A stretch of 64,000 bases of DNA from NCBI RefSeq assembly GCF_002904295.1, contig NZ_PPHG01000069.1, positions 62,001 to 126,000 of the forward strand, written 5' to 3'. Numbering within the stretch: the first letter of the stretch is position 1; every line of letters starts with the position of its first letter. Positions 26,955 to 34,188 of this stretch are shown here, piece after piece. The notes beneath the pieces were generated by a model. That model saw only the letters and a list, made by a program, of their open reading frames with translations, had not been told where the DNA came from and did no database searches. Position numbers and translations under genes: made by a program. This DNA comes from Amycolatopsis sp. CA-128772. Its GTDB lineage: Bacteria > Actinomycetota > Actinomycetes > Mycobacteriales > Pseudonocardiaceae.

Positions 26955-28154
26955 TCAGCTGAGCGGCCGGAACCCGACCCGTTCGGCGTCCTCGGCGGTC
27001 CGGAACCACACCTCGGCCACCATCTTCGGGAACTGCGTCGATTCCTCGGTGCAGTAGCGCAACGCCGTGACGCTGGCCTTCACGGCGAAGCTGTCACTGG
27101 GCGCCCCGCCACCCGGGCGCGGCATCGCCGAACCGGGACCGAAGGGCCCCGGCGGCACCGAGTCGCCCGCCGCCTGCCGCGCGGGAGGCGGCTCGGGCGC
27201 CGCGATGCCGGCGGCCGCCTGGTTCGGCTGCACCGACGGCTCGAACAGCGAGCCGCTGTGCGCGCCGGACAGGTCGGGCTCGCGCCGCTCGACCGTGCGC
27301 ATCGACGGCTGGATCGGCTGCGGCGCGTCGAACCCGCCGCGCACCGCCTCGCGCGGCTGGCGCTTCGGCAGCACCTGCGTCGCCTCGGCCGGGGTCTCCG
27401 CCGGCACGTCGAGCTCGCCGTCGGTGACGTCACCCCCGAAGGCGTACTGCGGCGGCTCGGGCTCCTCCGGTTCGTCCTTGCGCACCGAACCGGGGTGCTC
27501 GCCGATGTACCGCGTGCGCTCCACCGGCTCCTCGAACGCCGACCGCTGGGACCGCGGCTCGTGGTCGAACCAGTCGGGCGTCTCCTCCCCCGGGGTCTGG
27601 AACAGCGAGCCCGCCGACGAGTCGGAGTCGTGCTGCTCCAGCCGCGAGAGGGCCGGCGAAACGGGCTCGGGCTCCTCGTCGGGGACCAGGTACTCGGTCC
27701 CCGGAGCTTCGTAACCGTCTTCCTGCTCCGGCGTCAGGAACTGGGTGGCCGCGGTCCGGTAGGGGTCGTCCTCGTCGAGCTCGGGCTCAGGCTGGGGTTC
27801 CGGCTCGGGCTCCGGCGGCACCCGCGTGGGCACCTGCGCGTCCAGCTCGGCGAAGTCCTGGTCGATGTCGTCGTGGACGTCGTCGCGGTGGATCGGCGGC
27901 GCGGCGACCAGCGTGCCGGGGTAGGAGGTCTCCTGGCGCGACGGCTCCGGCTCGAAGCGCGGCTCCGGCCGGGAGAACGCCTCGACGCCCGCGTTGGCCG
28001 GGGTGCGCGCGGCGTCGGCGTGGGCTTGCGCCAGCGCGCTCTCCAGCTTGCGGACGCTCTTGCGGAGCGGCAGCACGAGCACCAGCCAGGCGAGGACTGC
28101 CCCGACGAAGAACGCCGCCAGGCTCCACAGCCAGACCTGTCCGAATATGGACAT
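26955..28154 (-). CDS. Membrane-anchored acidic protein with C-terminal sunset domain
   Basis: A 399-residue protein. One N-terminal transmembrane helix at about residues 7-27 (VWLWSLAAFFVGAVLAWLVL) is followed by a short basic coiled stretch, then about 300 residues of acidic, Pro/Glu-rich disordered sequence (PPEPEPEPQPEPELDEDD). The last 40 residues read FAVKASVTALRYCTEES then VAEVWFRTAEDAERVGFRP, a sunset-type domain like the C-terminus of mycobacterial ArfC-type proteins. Function is unknown; it may tether a surface or wall component. It is next to a polyprenyl synthase gene on the same strand (24 bp apart), so they may be co-transcribed. Confidence 0.75.
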   Translation of the reverse strand: MSIFGQVWLWSLAAFFVGAVLAWLVLVLPLRKSVRKLESALAQAHADAARTPANAGVEAFSRPEPRFEPEPSRQETSYPGTLVAAPPIHRDDVHDDIDQDFAELDAQVPTRVPPEPEPEPQPEPELDEDDPYRTAATQFLTPEQEDGYEAPGTEYLVPDEEPEPVSPALSRLEQHDSDSSAGSLFQTPGEETPDWFDHEPRSQRSAFEEPVERTRYIGEHPGSVRKDEPEEPEPPQYAFGGDVTDGELDVPAETPAEATQVLPKRQPREAVRGGFDAPQPIQPSMRTVERREPDLSGAHSGSLFEPSVQPNQAAAGIAAPEPPPARQAAGDSVPPGPFGPGSAMPRPGGGAPSDSFAVKASVTALRYCTEESTQFPKMVAEVWFRTAEDAERVGFRPLS

Positions 28155-28178
28155 CTTTCCCTGCCCCTGTTTAGTGCA

Positions 28179-29237
28179 TCAGCGCGTACGCGCGACCAGG
28201 TAGTCGGCCACCGACTCGCAGGCGTCCCGGGCGGGTGACGCGGGCAGCGCGGTGAGCTCGGCTCGCGCGCGCTGAGCGTAGTCGGAAAGGGTGACGCGTG
28301 CTCGATCGAGTCCGCTACTGACGCGCAGCAGGTCCAGCGCCTCCTGCACGAGCGCGTCGTCGGCGATCGGGCCGGACAGCAGCTCGGTGAGCCGCGGGTC
28401 GGTCTCCGGGTCGGCCAGCGCGTACAGCATCGGCAGCGTCCGGACGCCTTCGCGCAGGTCGGTGCCCTGCGCCTTGCCGAGCTCGTCGGACGGCGACGCG
28501 ATGTCGATGATGTCGTCGGAGATCTGGAACGCGGTGCCGATGATGTCGCCGAACCGGCGCAGCGCCTCGATGTGCTGCTCGGCGGCGCCGGACATCATGC
28601 CGCCGAACCGCCCGGACGTGGCGATCAGCGAGCCGGTCTTCTGCGCGATCACGGTGAGGTAGTGCGCGACGGCGTCGTCACCCGGGCCGGGGCCGACGGT
28701 CTCGCGCATCTGGCCGGTGACCAGCTCGCCGAAGGTCTCGGCGATGATCCGCGCGGCGTCGGTGCCGAGGTCGGCGACCAGGCGCGAGGCGTGCGCGAAG
28801 AGGAAGTCGCCGGTCAGGATGGCGATGGTGTTGTCCCACCGGGCGTTGACGCTCTCGGCGCCGCGGCGCATGTCGGCCTCGTCCATGACGTCGTCGTGGT
28901 AGAGCGTGGCCAGGTGCACCAGCTCGACCGCGGCGGCGGCGATCACGACGTGGTCGTCCTGCTTGGGGCCGAACTGCGCGGACAGCAGCGTGAAGAGGGG
29001 ACGGAAGCGTTTGCCCCCGGCCTCGACCAGGTGCAGGGCGGCGTCGTTGACGGCCTGGACGTCACTGCGGACGACGTCACGCAGCAGCTTCTCGACCTCG
29101 GCCAGCCCACCGGCGATGGACCGCAGCAGGGCTTCGTCGGCGATCTGCAGCCCGACCGACGCCCGCAGGTCGTCGAGGGCGCCGCCCGGCGCAGCGGGGA
29201 GGGATCCCGCCCCGGGGGCTGGGGTTGGCACAGACAC
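28179..29237 (-). CDS. grcC: Long-chain polyprenyl diphosphate synthase
   Basis: A 352-residue E-type polyprenyl synthase. The first Asp-rich motif is YHDDVMDEADMRRG and the second is ISDDIIDIASPSDELGKAQG; GGKRFRPLFTLL precedes the first motif. Small residues upstream of the first motif (VELVHLATL) are compatible with long-chain products. It probably makes the C40-C45 side chain of menaquinone, as GrcC1 does in mycobacteria next to menJ; here menJ lies about 20 kb away across the nuo operon. The start encodes MSVPTPAPG; a later start is possible because the first 30 residues are low complexity. A 392-bp divergent region separates it from the ESX-type operon. Confidence 0.87.
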   Translation of the reverse strand: MSVPTPAPGAGSLPAAPGGALDDLRASVGLQIADEALLRSIAGGLAEVEKLLRDVVRSDVQAVNDAALHLVEAGGKRFRPLFTLLSAQFGPKQDDHVVIAAAAVELVHLATLYHDDVMDEADMRRGAESVNARWDNTIAILTGDFLFAHASRLVADLGTDAARIIAETFGELVTGQMRETVGPGPGDDAVAHYLTVIAQKTGSLIATSGRFGGMMSGAAEQHIEALRRFGDIIGTAFQISDDIIDIASPSDELGKAQGTDLREGVRTLPMLYALADPETDPRLTELLSGPIADDALVQEALDLLRVSSGLDRARVTLSDYAQRARAELTALPASPARDACESVADYLVARTR

Positions 29238-29460
29238 GTCGGCTCCGCTCTACTCGTGCACCGGTCGGGTTGCCTCTTGAGCGTAGTGGCAACCTCGCGC
29301 GGTCGTTTACCCGCTGTCCAGCGGAAACGGTGACGAACATGACACCCGCCGCCCCCACCCACCGGGTGGTTCCCAATCCCCGAAAGGGTGACCGGAGATT
29401 CCGGACGCAACGGACGTCTCCGGCGGGCGGATATTCAGTCATGGAGGGGTGGGTCCGGAC

Positions 29461-29516
29461 GTCACGAGGGCCGCGGCTTGGGAGAGCACCGAGAGGACCG
29501 CCGCGGCCCTCGTGAC
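29461..29516. repeat. Perfect 17-bp inverted repeat, strong hairpin
   Basis: Arms at 29461-29477 (starting GTCACGAGGGCCGCGG) and 29500-29516 are exact reverse complements with a 22-nt loop. It lies in the 392-bp region (29238-29629) between the divergent grcC and ESX-type operons, just before a candidate promoter, so it is not an ordinary end-of-gene terminator. Apart from this hairpin, the candidate promoter and the small leader ORF, I see nothing else in that region. Confidence 0.7.
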
Positions 29517-29521
29517 CTCGG

Positions 29522-29549
29522 TTTTCCGGAGGGGGAACTTTGGTAAGGT
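29522..29549 (+). promoter_or_regulatory. Candidate promoter of ESX-accessory operon
   Basis: TTTTCC at 29522-29527 and TAAGGT at 29544-29549 are separated by 16 bp. The -10 fits TANNNT, while the -35 is poor. It lies directly after the 17-bp hairpin and would give a leader of about 75 nt before the PE-like gene. Confidence 0.3.
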
Positions 29550-29610
29550 CGGCGGCGTCGGATACGCAGGGTGCTCGGGAGGCAGCACACTGCAAGCTAG
29601 GGGAGAGCTG

Positions 29611-29637
29611 ATGACGACGGTGGTGCGGCGTGCCTGA
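29611..29637 (+). CDS. Leader ORF of eight codons upstream of PE-like gene
   Basis: ATG at 29611 encodes MTTVVRRA and ends with TGA at 29635-29637, overlapping the GTG start (29630) of the PE-like gene in another frame. GGGGAGAG lies 3 nt before this ATG, whereas the PE-like gene has no ribosome-binding site of its own, suggesting translation by termination and reinitiation. No experiment supports expression. Confidence 0.35.
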   Translation: MTTVVRRA

Positions 29638-30034
29638 GGGACCGAGTTATGAGCCGGATTGGCAACTGCCGGGGCCGAACGGGGTGCCGGTGCCGGGGTC
29701 CTATGGGGGCGGGGACGGTGGCGCGGGGTTCGAGTACGACGAGGAGACGCTGCGAGCCCTGATGCACGAGTGGAACGACCTGGCGAACGAGTTCGAAGAC
29801 GACCTCAACAGGGCCGCTCTGCTGCAGCGGGCCCAAGGACCCGGCGCGGAATACGCCAGCAATGGCAATGCCGAACGCGTGAGGGCATCCGGCGATGCCT
29901 TGTACGAGACCCTTGTCGCACGGGCACAGTACTGTCGCTCGATGGCACAGCGGTGCAAGACGGCTTTGGGTAAATACGCGGCCACGGAAGAGGCCAGCGT
30001 CGCGGATTTGAAGCCAACTGCAGGCAGTCTCTGA
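29630..30034 (+). CDS. PE-like ESX (type VII) secretion substrate
   Basis: A 134-residue protein with a Gly/Pro-rich N-terminal tail followed by two long helices (YDEETLRALMHEWNDLANEF and YETLVARAQYCRSMAQRCK) typical of WXG100/PE-type helical hairpins. The sequence YAATE after the second helix fits the YxxxD/E secretion signal of type VII substrates. It would pair with the PPE-like protein encoded two genes later. It starts at GTG 29630, probably coupled to the small leader ORF. Its stop overlaps the DUF3558 gene start by 1 bp (TGATG). No ESX ATPase or membrane genes are in the window. Confidence 0.75.
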   Translation: MPEGPSYEPDWQLPGPNGVPVPGSYGGGDGGAGFEYDEETLRALMHEWNDLANEFEDDLNRAALLQRAQGPGAEYASNGNAERVRASGDALYETLVARAQYCRSMAQRCKTALGKYAATEEASVADLKPTAGSL

Positions 30035-30645
30035 TGCGCCGCGTCCTTCCTCCACTCTGCGCATCACTGATGCTCCTCAGCGCATGCACTGCAATCACCA
30101 CTGGAACTGCGTCGCCCTCGAACTCGAGTTCCGTGACGGCTGCGACTCCCAGCGATCACCTACCGGGCCCAGGCGTGCCGAAGGTCGACGTTCCGATCGA
30201 TATCAGCCGCTTCGCGCAGGCACCATGCGACTCGTTGACCTCGATTCAGGTCAACGAACTCCTTGGGGCCGGCGTAACGCCGAAGGCGGTATTCAACGCT
30301 CCCGGCGGTCCCAGCTGTAGCGTCCACCCACCGCAGGTTACCCAAGCCGCCGTACTCGTGATCTTCAACAAGGTCAACGATCGCGGTCTGACCGGGGTTT
30401 ATCAGGCCAAGTACAAATTCTTCCTACCTCTGGAACCTGTCGACGGTTACCCGGTGGTCGCCTACGGCCTCGTTGACGACCGAGCCAGCCGAGGTGGCTG
30501 CCAAATCGCGATAGGAACGAGCGACAAACAGACTGTGGACGTCGGCGTTACTCAGTCCGAAGAGAACATCGGCAAAAAGGATCCATGCGAAGCAGCTCGT
30601 GGTGTCGCCTCGTATGTCCTGAGCAACCTCCGCGGAGGGAAATGA
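30034..30645 (+). CDS. DUF3558-family lipoprotein
   Basis: A 203-residue lipoprotein with lipobox LMLLSAC (Cys at about residue 18), a Ser/Thr-rich linker, and a domain with ISRFAQAPCDSLTSIQVNEL and GGPSCSVHP typical of DUF3558, which is abundant in Pseudonocardiaceae and usually next to ESX-type genes. Two or three Cys in the mature domain may form disulfides. It is anchored at the outer membrane face, and its function is unknown. Codon use here is less GC-biased than in the flanking nuo and kor genes. It overlaps both neighbours (TGATG and ATGA), so it belongs to the same operon as the PE- and PPE-like genes. Confidence 0.8.
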   Translation: MRRVLPPLCASLMLLSACTAITTGTASPSNSSSVTAATPSDHLPGPGVPKVDVPIDISRFAQAPCDSLTSIQVNELLGAGVTPKAVFNAPGGPSCSVHPPQVTQAAVLVIFNKVNDRGLTGVYQAKYKFFLPLEPVDGYPVVAYGLVDDRASRGGCQIAIGTSDKQTVDVGVTQSEENIGKKDPCEAARGVASYVLSNLRGGK

Positions 30646-31979
30646 TGGCTACCGAAGGACCGTTGACAGCGGCACAGATCTACGAGCAGATCACCGGGGG
30701 CGAGGGTATTAACTCGCTGGCCGACGCCCATGATGGTGCCAGTCAGTTGACCGATCGGATGGTTGAACGGGCTCAGCGGATCAGTGCCCTTCGGGCCAAG
30801 ACCATGTCCGGGTGGCGAGGACGTGCCGGAGACGCTGCCGCCGATGCCACCCTTCCTCTCGTTCAAGCCGCCGCTGATGATGCTGTTCATCTTCGGAATG
30901 CTCAGGGGGCTGTTGGGGCTCAGATGGATGCCTTTGGGACTGCCAAGTACTCCGTCAAGCCTGTTGCTGCTCAGCCTCCTGAGCTCGATATCGATGATGT
31001 TCGGAATGTTCTCACCGGGCATGGGTGGGATTCGTACACCTCCAAGGTTGCCGGGTGGCAGGCTGATAGCCAAGGGAACATTGATGCCTTTCGGGCCTAT
31101 CACTCCGCCTCCACTGACAATGGTGGGCAGATGCCCGCTCAATACGCCGAGCTTCGGGACTCCGGTTCGCCCGTTTCCATGACTGGTCGGTCCGGGCCCA
31201 GCGATACCGGTGATTGGGCGCGGGATACCCAGGTGCCTTCGCAAGACCGAGAGACCTTCCGGCCCGGGCAGGACCACGTCACCGATCGGGTCACCAGTCA
31301 GACCACCGACGACGTCCGGGATCAGACGGCGAATCGGCCTGTGAGCCAGGATCAGGCGCTGAAACCCGTCCAGCCGCCCAGCAGCTTTCAGCCGTCACAG
31401 CCGGGGAACGCCGGTACCACCCACGCTGACAGCTATGTCCCCACGCCGCCCGTCGCTCAGGGTGGGTATGTTTTCGGGCCTACCGGGCAGTCCGGGGGCT
31501 GGTCCGGCGGGGGTAGCTTCTCGGGTGACTTCGGGCCCGGGACCGGCAGCGGGTACTACAGCACGGGAACCGGCACCGGCACCGGCACCGGGCCAGGAAA
31601 CGGGGCAGGAACCAACACGGGAACCAACACGGGAACCGGGCTAGGTAAACCAGGCACGAACCTGCCCGGCACACGCACCCCCGGCAACGCCACCGGCGCC
31701 CGCCTCCCCGAGGAACGCCTCCCCAGCCCCACCCGCGCCACCGCCGGCCCACGAGGCGCCAACGGCCTCCCCATGGGCGCCCCCGTCAACGGCCGCGGCG
31801 GTAAAGAAGAAGACCGCGAAAAGAAAAAAGCCCCCTACCTGCAAAACCCCGATCCGGACGAAACCTTCGGCGGCTTCATCGAAAAGCCCATGCCCCCGGT
31901 GATCGGCGAAAAGAAAAATGATCGCCACCTTCTCCCTCACCACCCTCCTCACCGCCATGCGCAACGTCGGCGGCGGTGA
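30642..31979 (+). CDS. PPE/WXG-like ESX substrate with Gly/Thr repeat tail
   Basis: A 445-residue protein. The first 170 residues are helical with the W-x-G turn (AKTMSGWRGRAGDAAADA), as in PPE/WXG100 partners. Residues about 170-330 are polar and disordered, and a tail of GTG/TNTG repeats precedes a basic region (KEEDREKKKAPYLQ). GGAGGGAA precedes two ATGs, at 30642 (overlapping the DUF3558 stop) and 30645; the second has better spacing. The first half uses many non-GC3 codons while the second half is strongly GC3, suggesting a mosaic origin. The 3' end overlaps the EspG-like gene by 62 bp. Confidence 0.72.
   Translation: MMATEGPLTAAQIYEQITGGEGINSLADAHDGASQLTDRMVERAQRISALRAKTMSGWRGRAGDAAADATLPLVQAAADDAVHLRNAQGAVGAQMDAFGTAKYSVKPVAAQPPELDIDDVRNVLTGHGWDSYTSKVAGWQADSQGNIDAFRAYHSASTDNGGQMPAQYAELRDSGSPVSMTGRSGPSDTGDWARDTQVPSQDRETFRPGQDHVTDRVTSQTTDDVRDQTANRPVSQDQALKPVQPPSSFQPSQPGNAGTTHADSYVPTPPVAQGGYVFGPTGQSGGWSGGGSFSGDFGPGTGSGYYSTGTGTGTGTGPGNGAGTNTGTNTGTGLGKPGTNLPGTRTPGNATGARLPEERLPSPTRATAGPRGANGLPMGAPVNGRGGKEEDREKKKAPYLQNPDPDETFGGFIEKPMPPVIGEKKNDRHLLPHHPPHRHAQRRRR
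31566..31645 (+). repeat. GT-rich coding repeat in PPE-like gene
   Basis: Units of GGCACC and GGAACCAACACG repeat in tandem and encode the Gly-Thr/Asn-Thr-Gly tail. The unit lengths are multiples of three, so copy number can change without a frameshift. Confidence 0.6.
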
Positions 31980-32589
31980 CCCGCACCCCGTCCTCGCGAA
32001 GGGGCTTCGCTACATCCCGCCCTCCGCCACCCCGAGAATGAACCGGGAAGCCTTCGAAGAACTCAGCCCCTTCGGCTTCATCCAAGGCGACGGCTTCACC
32101 CCCGAATTCGAAGACGTCCTCCACCTCATCGACCACCCCGGCGAACAATTCGTCGCTCACGCACGAAACACCGCCGGGCAAATCGGCGTCCTGATCGCAA
32201 AACGCAGCCGTACCGCCGTCAGCCTTGTCTGCCGCGCGGACTACGTCGAACTCGAGAGCGTCGACACCCACCCCGCCGACGCCCTCGTCTCGAAGCTTCC
32301 GCCCTGCAAGCCGGCCGGCATCAAGCCCTTCTCGGTGCCGCAGGAAGAGTTCCAGGCCAAAGAAAGCGACATCTTCGACGAAGACCGCAGCCGCGAAGTG
32401 CAGGAGCTCGACGCCCTTCTCCAGCGACCCCACCTCGGCATCGGGCAGCTTCACGCCCACGACACCACCGTCAGCTACCTGGACCTCGAAGAAGGCCGCG
32501 TAGGGATCGCGCTCGACGACGGCTACATCAGTGTCCTGCCCGGTGCTCCGCGGCAACTGAGCCAAAAACTCGGCCGCCACCCCCGATAA
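31918..32589 (+). CDS. EspG-like ESX secretion-associated protein
   Basis: A 223-residue protein resembling EspG chaperones, which bind PPE proteins in the cytoplasm and keep them soluble for ESX export. Features include LSPFGFIQGDGFTPEFED, VLIAKRSRTAVSLVCRADY and a C-terminal beta-rich part (GRVGIALDDGYISVLPG). At 223 residues it is slightly shorter than typical EspG. The ATG at 31918 lies inside the 3' end of the PPE-like gene (62-bp overlap), consistent with coupling of substrate and chaperone. Family assignment is from overall pattern and context, so it is less certain than the DUF3558 call. A strong hairpin overlaps its stop codon. Confidence 0.65.
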   Translation: MIATFSLTTLLTAMRNVGGGDPHPVLAKGLRYIPPSATPRMNREAFEELSPFGFIQGDGFTPEFEDVLHLIDHPGEQFVAHARNTAGQIGVLIAKRSRTAVSLVCRADYVELESVDTHPADALVSKLPPCKPAGIKPFSVPQEEFQAKESDIFDEDRSREVQELDALLQRPHLGIGQLHAHDTTVSYLDLEEGRVGIALDDGYISVLPGAPRQLSQKLGRHPR

Positions 32590-32607
32590 AACCAGGGTGG
32601 CGGCCGA
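32570..32607. terminator. Bidirectional hairpin between EspG-like gene and nuoN
   Basis: A perfect 13-bp stem (32570-32582 with 32595-32607, starting TCGGCCGCCACCC) has a 12-nt loop that contains the EspG-like stop codon. The convergent nuoN stop is 11 bp further. Read from the nuo side, a TTTTCCC tract precedes it. It probably ends both operons. Confidence 0.75.
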
Positions 32608-32617
32608 AGGGAAAACC

Positions 32618-34186
32618 TCAGAAAGCGAAACCGCCCGAACTCGCCCAGCCCAGAGCGAACGCCGGAGCCAGGCCCAGCACCAACGTCACCGCGGTACCCA
32701 GGAAGATCGCCGTTCCCGTGCCGAAGCCCGGGACCGAAACCGAGGGTCCGTCCGCCGCCGGCTCGGAGAAGTACATCAGCACGATCACGCGGAGGTAGAA
32801 GAACGCCGCCACCGCGCTGAACACCAGGGCCACCACCACCAGCGGCGCCATTCCGTCGGACAGCGCTGCCGAGAACACCACGAACTTGCCGACGAAACCG
32901 GACGTCAACGGAATGCCCGCCAACGCCAGCAGCAGGAACGTGAAGACGCCCGCCAGCAACGGCGAGCGCTTGGCGAGACCCGCCCACGCCGACAGGTGCG
33001 TCGCCTCGCCCGAGGAATCGCGGACCAGGCTGATCACGCCGAACGCCGCCAGCGTCGTGAAGCCGTACGCCAGCAGGTAGAAGAGCGTGCTCGACAAGCC
33101 ATCGCGAGTCATCGCGATCGCGCCCACCAGCAGGAAGCCCGCGTGGGCGATCGACGAGTACGCCACCATGCGCTTCACGTCCGTCTGGGTCAGGCCCAGC
33201 ACCGCACCGATCACCATCGAGATGATCGCCACACCCCAGAGGACTCCGCGCCACTCCCACGACGTCGACGAGAACGCCACCGACAGCACCCGCAGGATGC
33301 CGCCGAACGCCGCCACCTTCGTGCACGCCGCCATGAACGCCGTCACCGGCGTCGGGGCTCCCTGGTACACGTCCGGGGTCCAGGTGTGGAACGGGCCGAC
33401 CGAACCCTTGAACAGCAGGCCGACCACCAGGAGGCCGAGGCCCGCGAACAGGAGCGTGTCCGAACGGTCCGAACCGGCCGCCGCGGCCGCGATGTCGCCC
33501 AGCTTCACCGAGTTCGCGTAGCCGTACAGCAGGGCCAACCCGTACAGGAAGAACGCCGACGAGAACGCGCCCAGCAGGAAGTACTTGACCGCCGCCTCCT
33601 GGGACAGGAGACGGCGGCGACGCGCGAGGCCGCACATCAGGTACAGCGGGAGGGACAGCACCTCCAGCGCGATGAACATCGTCAGCAGGTCGTTCGCCGC
33701 GGTGAAGGCCATCATGCCGCCGAGGGCGAACAGCGTCAGCGGGAACACCTCGGTCTGCATCACCGTCGCCGTCTGGGCGCGGTCCTGGACCGTGCCCGGG
33801 CGGATGCTCGCCTGGGCGACCAGCGCGCCGCCCGGCTCGACCACGCGGTCCGAAATCAGCAGCACCGCGCCGACCGCCAGCGCCAGCAGCGTGCCCCAGA
33901 GGAACAGGGCCGGGCGGTCGATCGAGATCGCGCCGCTGAACGTCGTCACGCCGCCCGCCGGCGCGCTGCCCGTCGCGTAGATGACCAGGCTGACGCCGGC
34001 CGCGACGATCGACGCCAGGCTCAGGACCACCTGGATACCGAACCGCGAGCGCTTCGCCGCGAACGCCTCGACCAGCACGCTGACGCACGCCGCGCCGAAG
34101 ACGATCAGCACCGGCAGCACCGCCGGGTAGTCGACCGACGGCGTCGCGATCGGGGGCTCCGCCTGGGTCAGGAGGATGTCGAGCAC
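32618..34186 (-). CDS. nuoN: NADH-quinone oxidoreductase subunit N
   Basis: A 522-residue antiporter-like membrane subunit of complex I with about fourteen transmembrane helices. KYFLLGAFSSAFFLYGLALL, FHTWTPDVYQGAPTPVTAFM and VKRMVAYSSIAHAGFLLVGA are conserved proton-channel regions, and the Lys in VKYFLLG and the Glu of the MFIALEVLSLPLYLM helix are family residues. It is the last gene of the operon, starting 2 bp after the nuoM stop, and is followed by the shared hairpin. It forms part of the proton-pumping arm together with NuoL and NuoM. Confidence 0.95.
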   Translation of the reverse strand: MLDILLTQAEPPIATPSVDYPAVLPVLIVFGAACVSVLVEAFAAKRSRFGIQVVLSLASIVAAGVSLVIYATGSAPAGGVTTFSGAISIDRPALFLWGTLLALAVGAVLLISDRVVEPGGALVAQASIRPGTVQDRAQTATVMQTEVFPLTLFALGGMMAFTAANDLLTMFIALEVLSLPLYLMCGLARRRRLLSQEAAVKYFLLGAFSSAFFLYGLALLYGYANSVKLGDIAAAAAGSDRSDTLLFAGLGLLVVGLLFKGSVGPFHTWTPDVYQGAPTPVTAFMAACTKVAAFGGILRVLSVAFSSTSWEWRGVLWGVAIISMVIGAVLGLTQTDVKRMVAYSSIAHAGFLLVGAIAMTRDGLSSTLFYLLAYGFTTLAAFGVISLVRDSSGEATHLSAWAGLAKRSPLLAGVFTFLLLALAGIPLTSGFVGKFVVFSAALSDGMAPLVVVALVFSAVAAFFYLRVIVLMYFSEPAADGPSVSVPGFGTGTAIFLGTAVTLVLGLAPAFALGWASSGGFAF

Positions 34187-34188
34187 TT

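Noticed and set aside
30552..31277. Minus-strand frame of 241 codons and a plus-strand frame of 139 codons inside the PPE-like gene
   Set aside because: Both are in alternative frames of a gene with a strong ribosome-binding site and operon overlaps; products are Gly/Pro/Leu-rich without domains.
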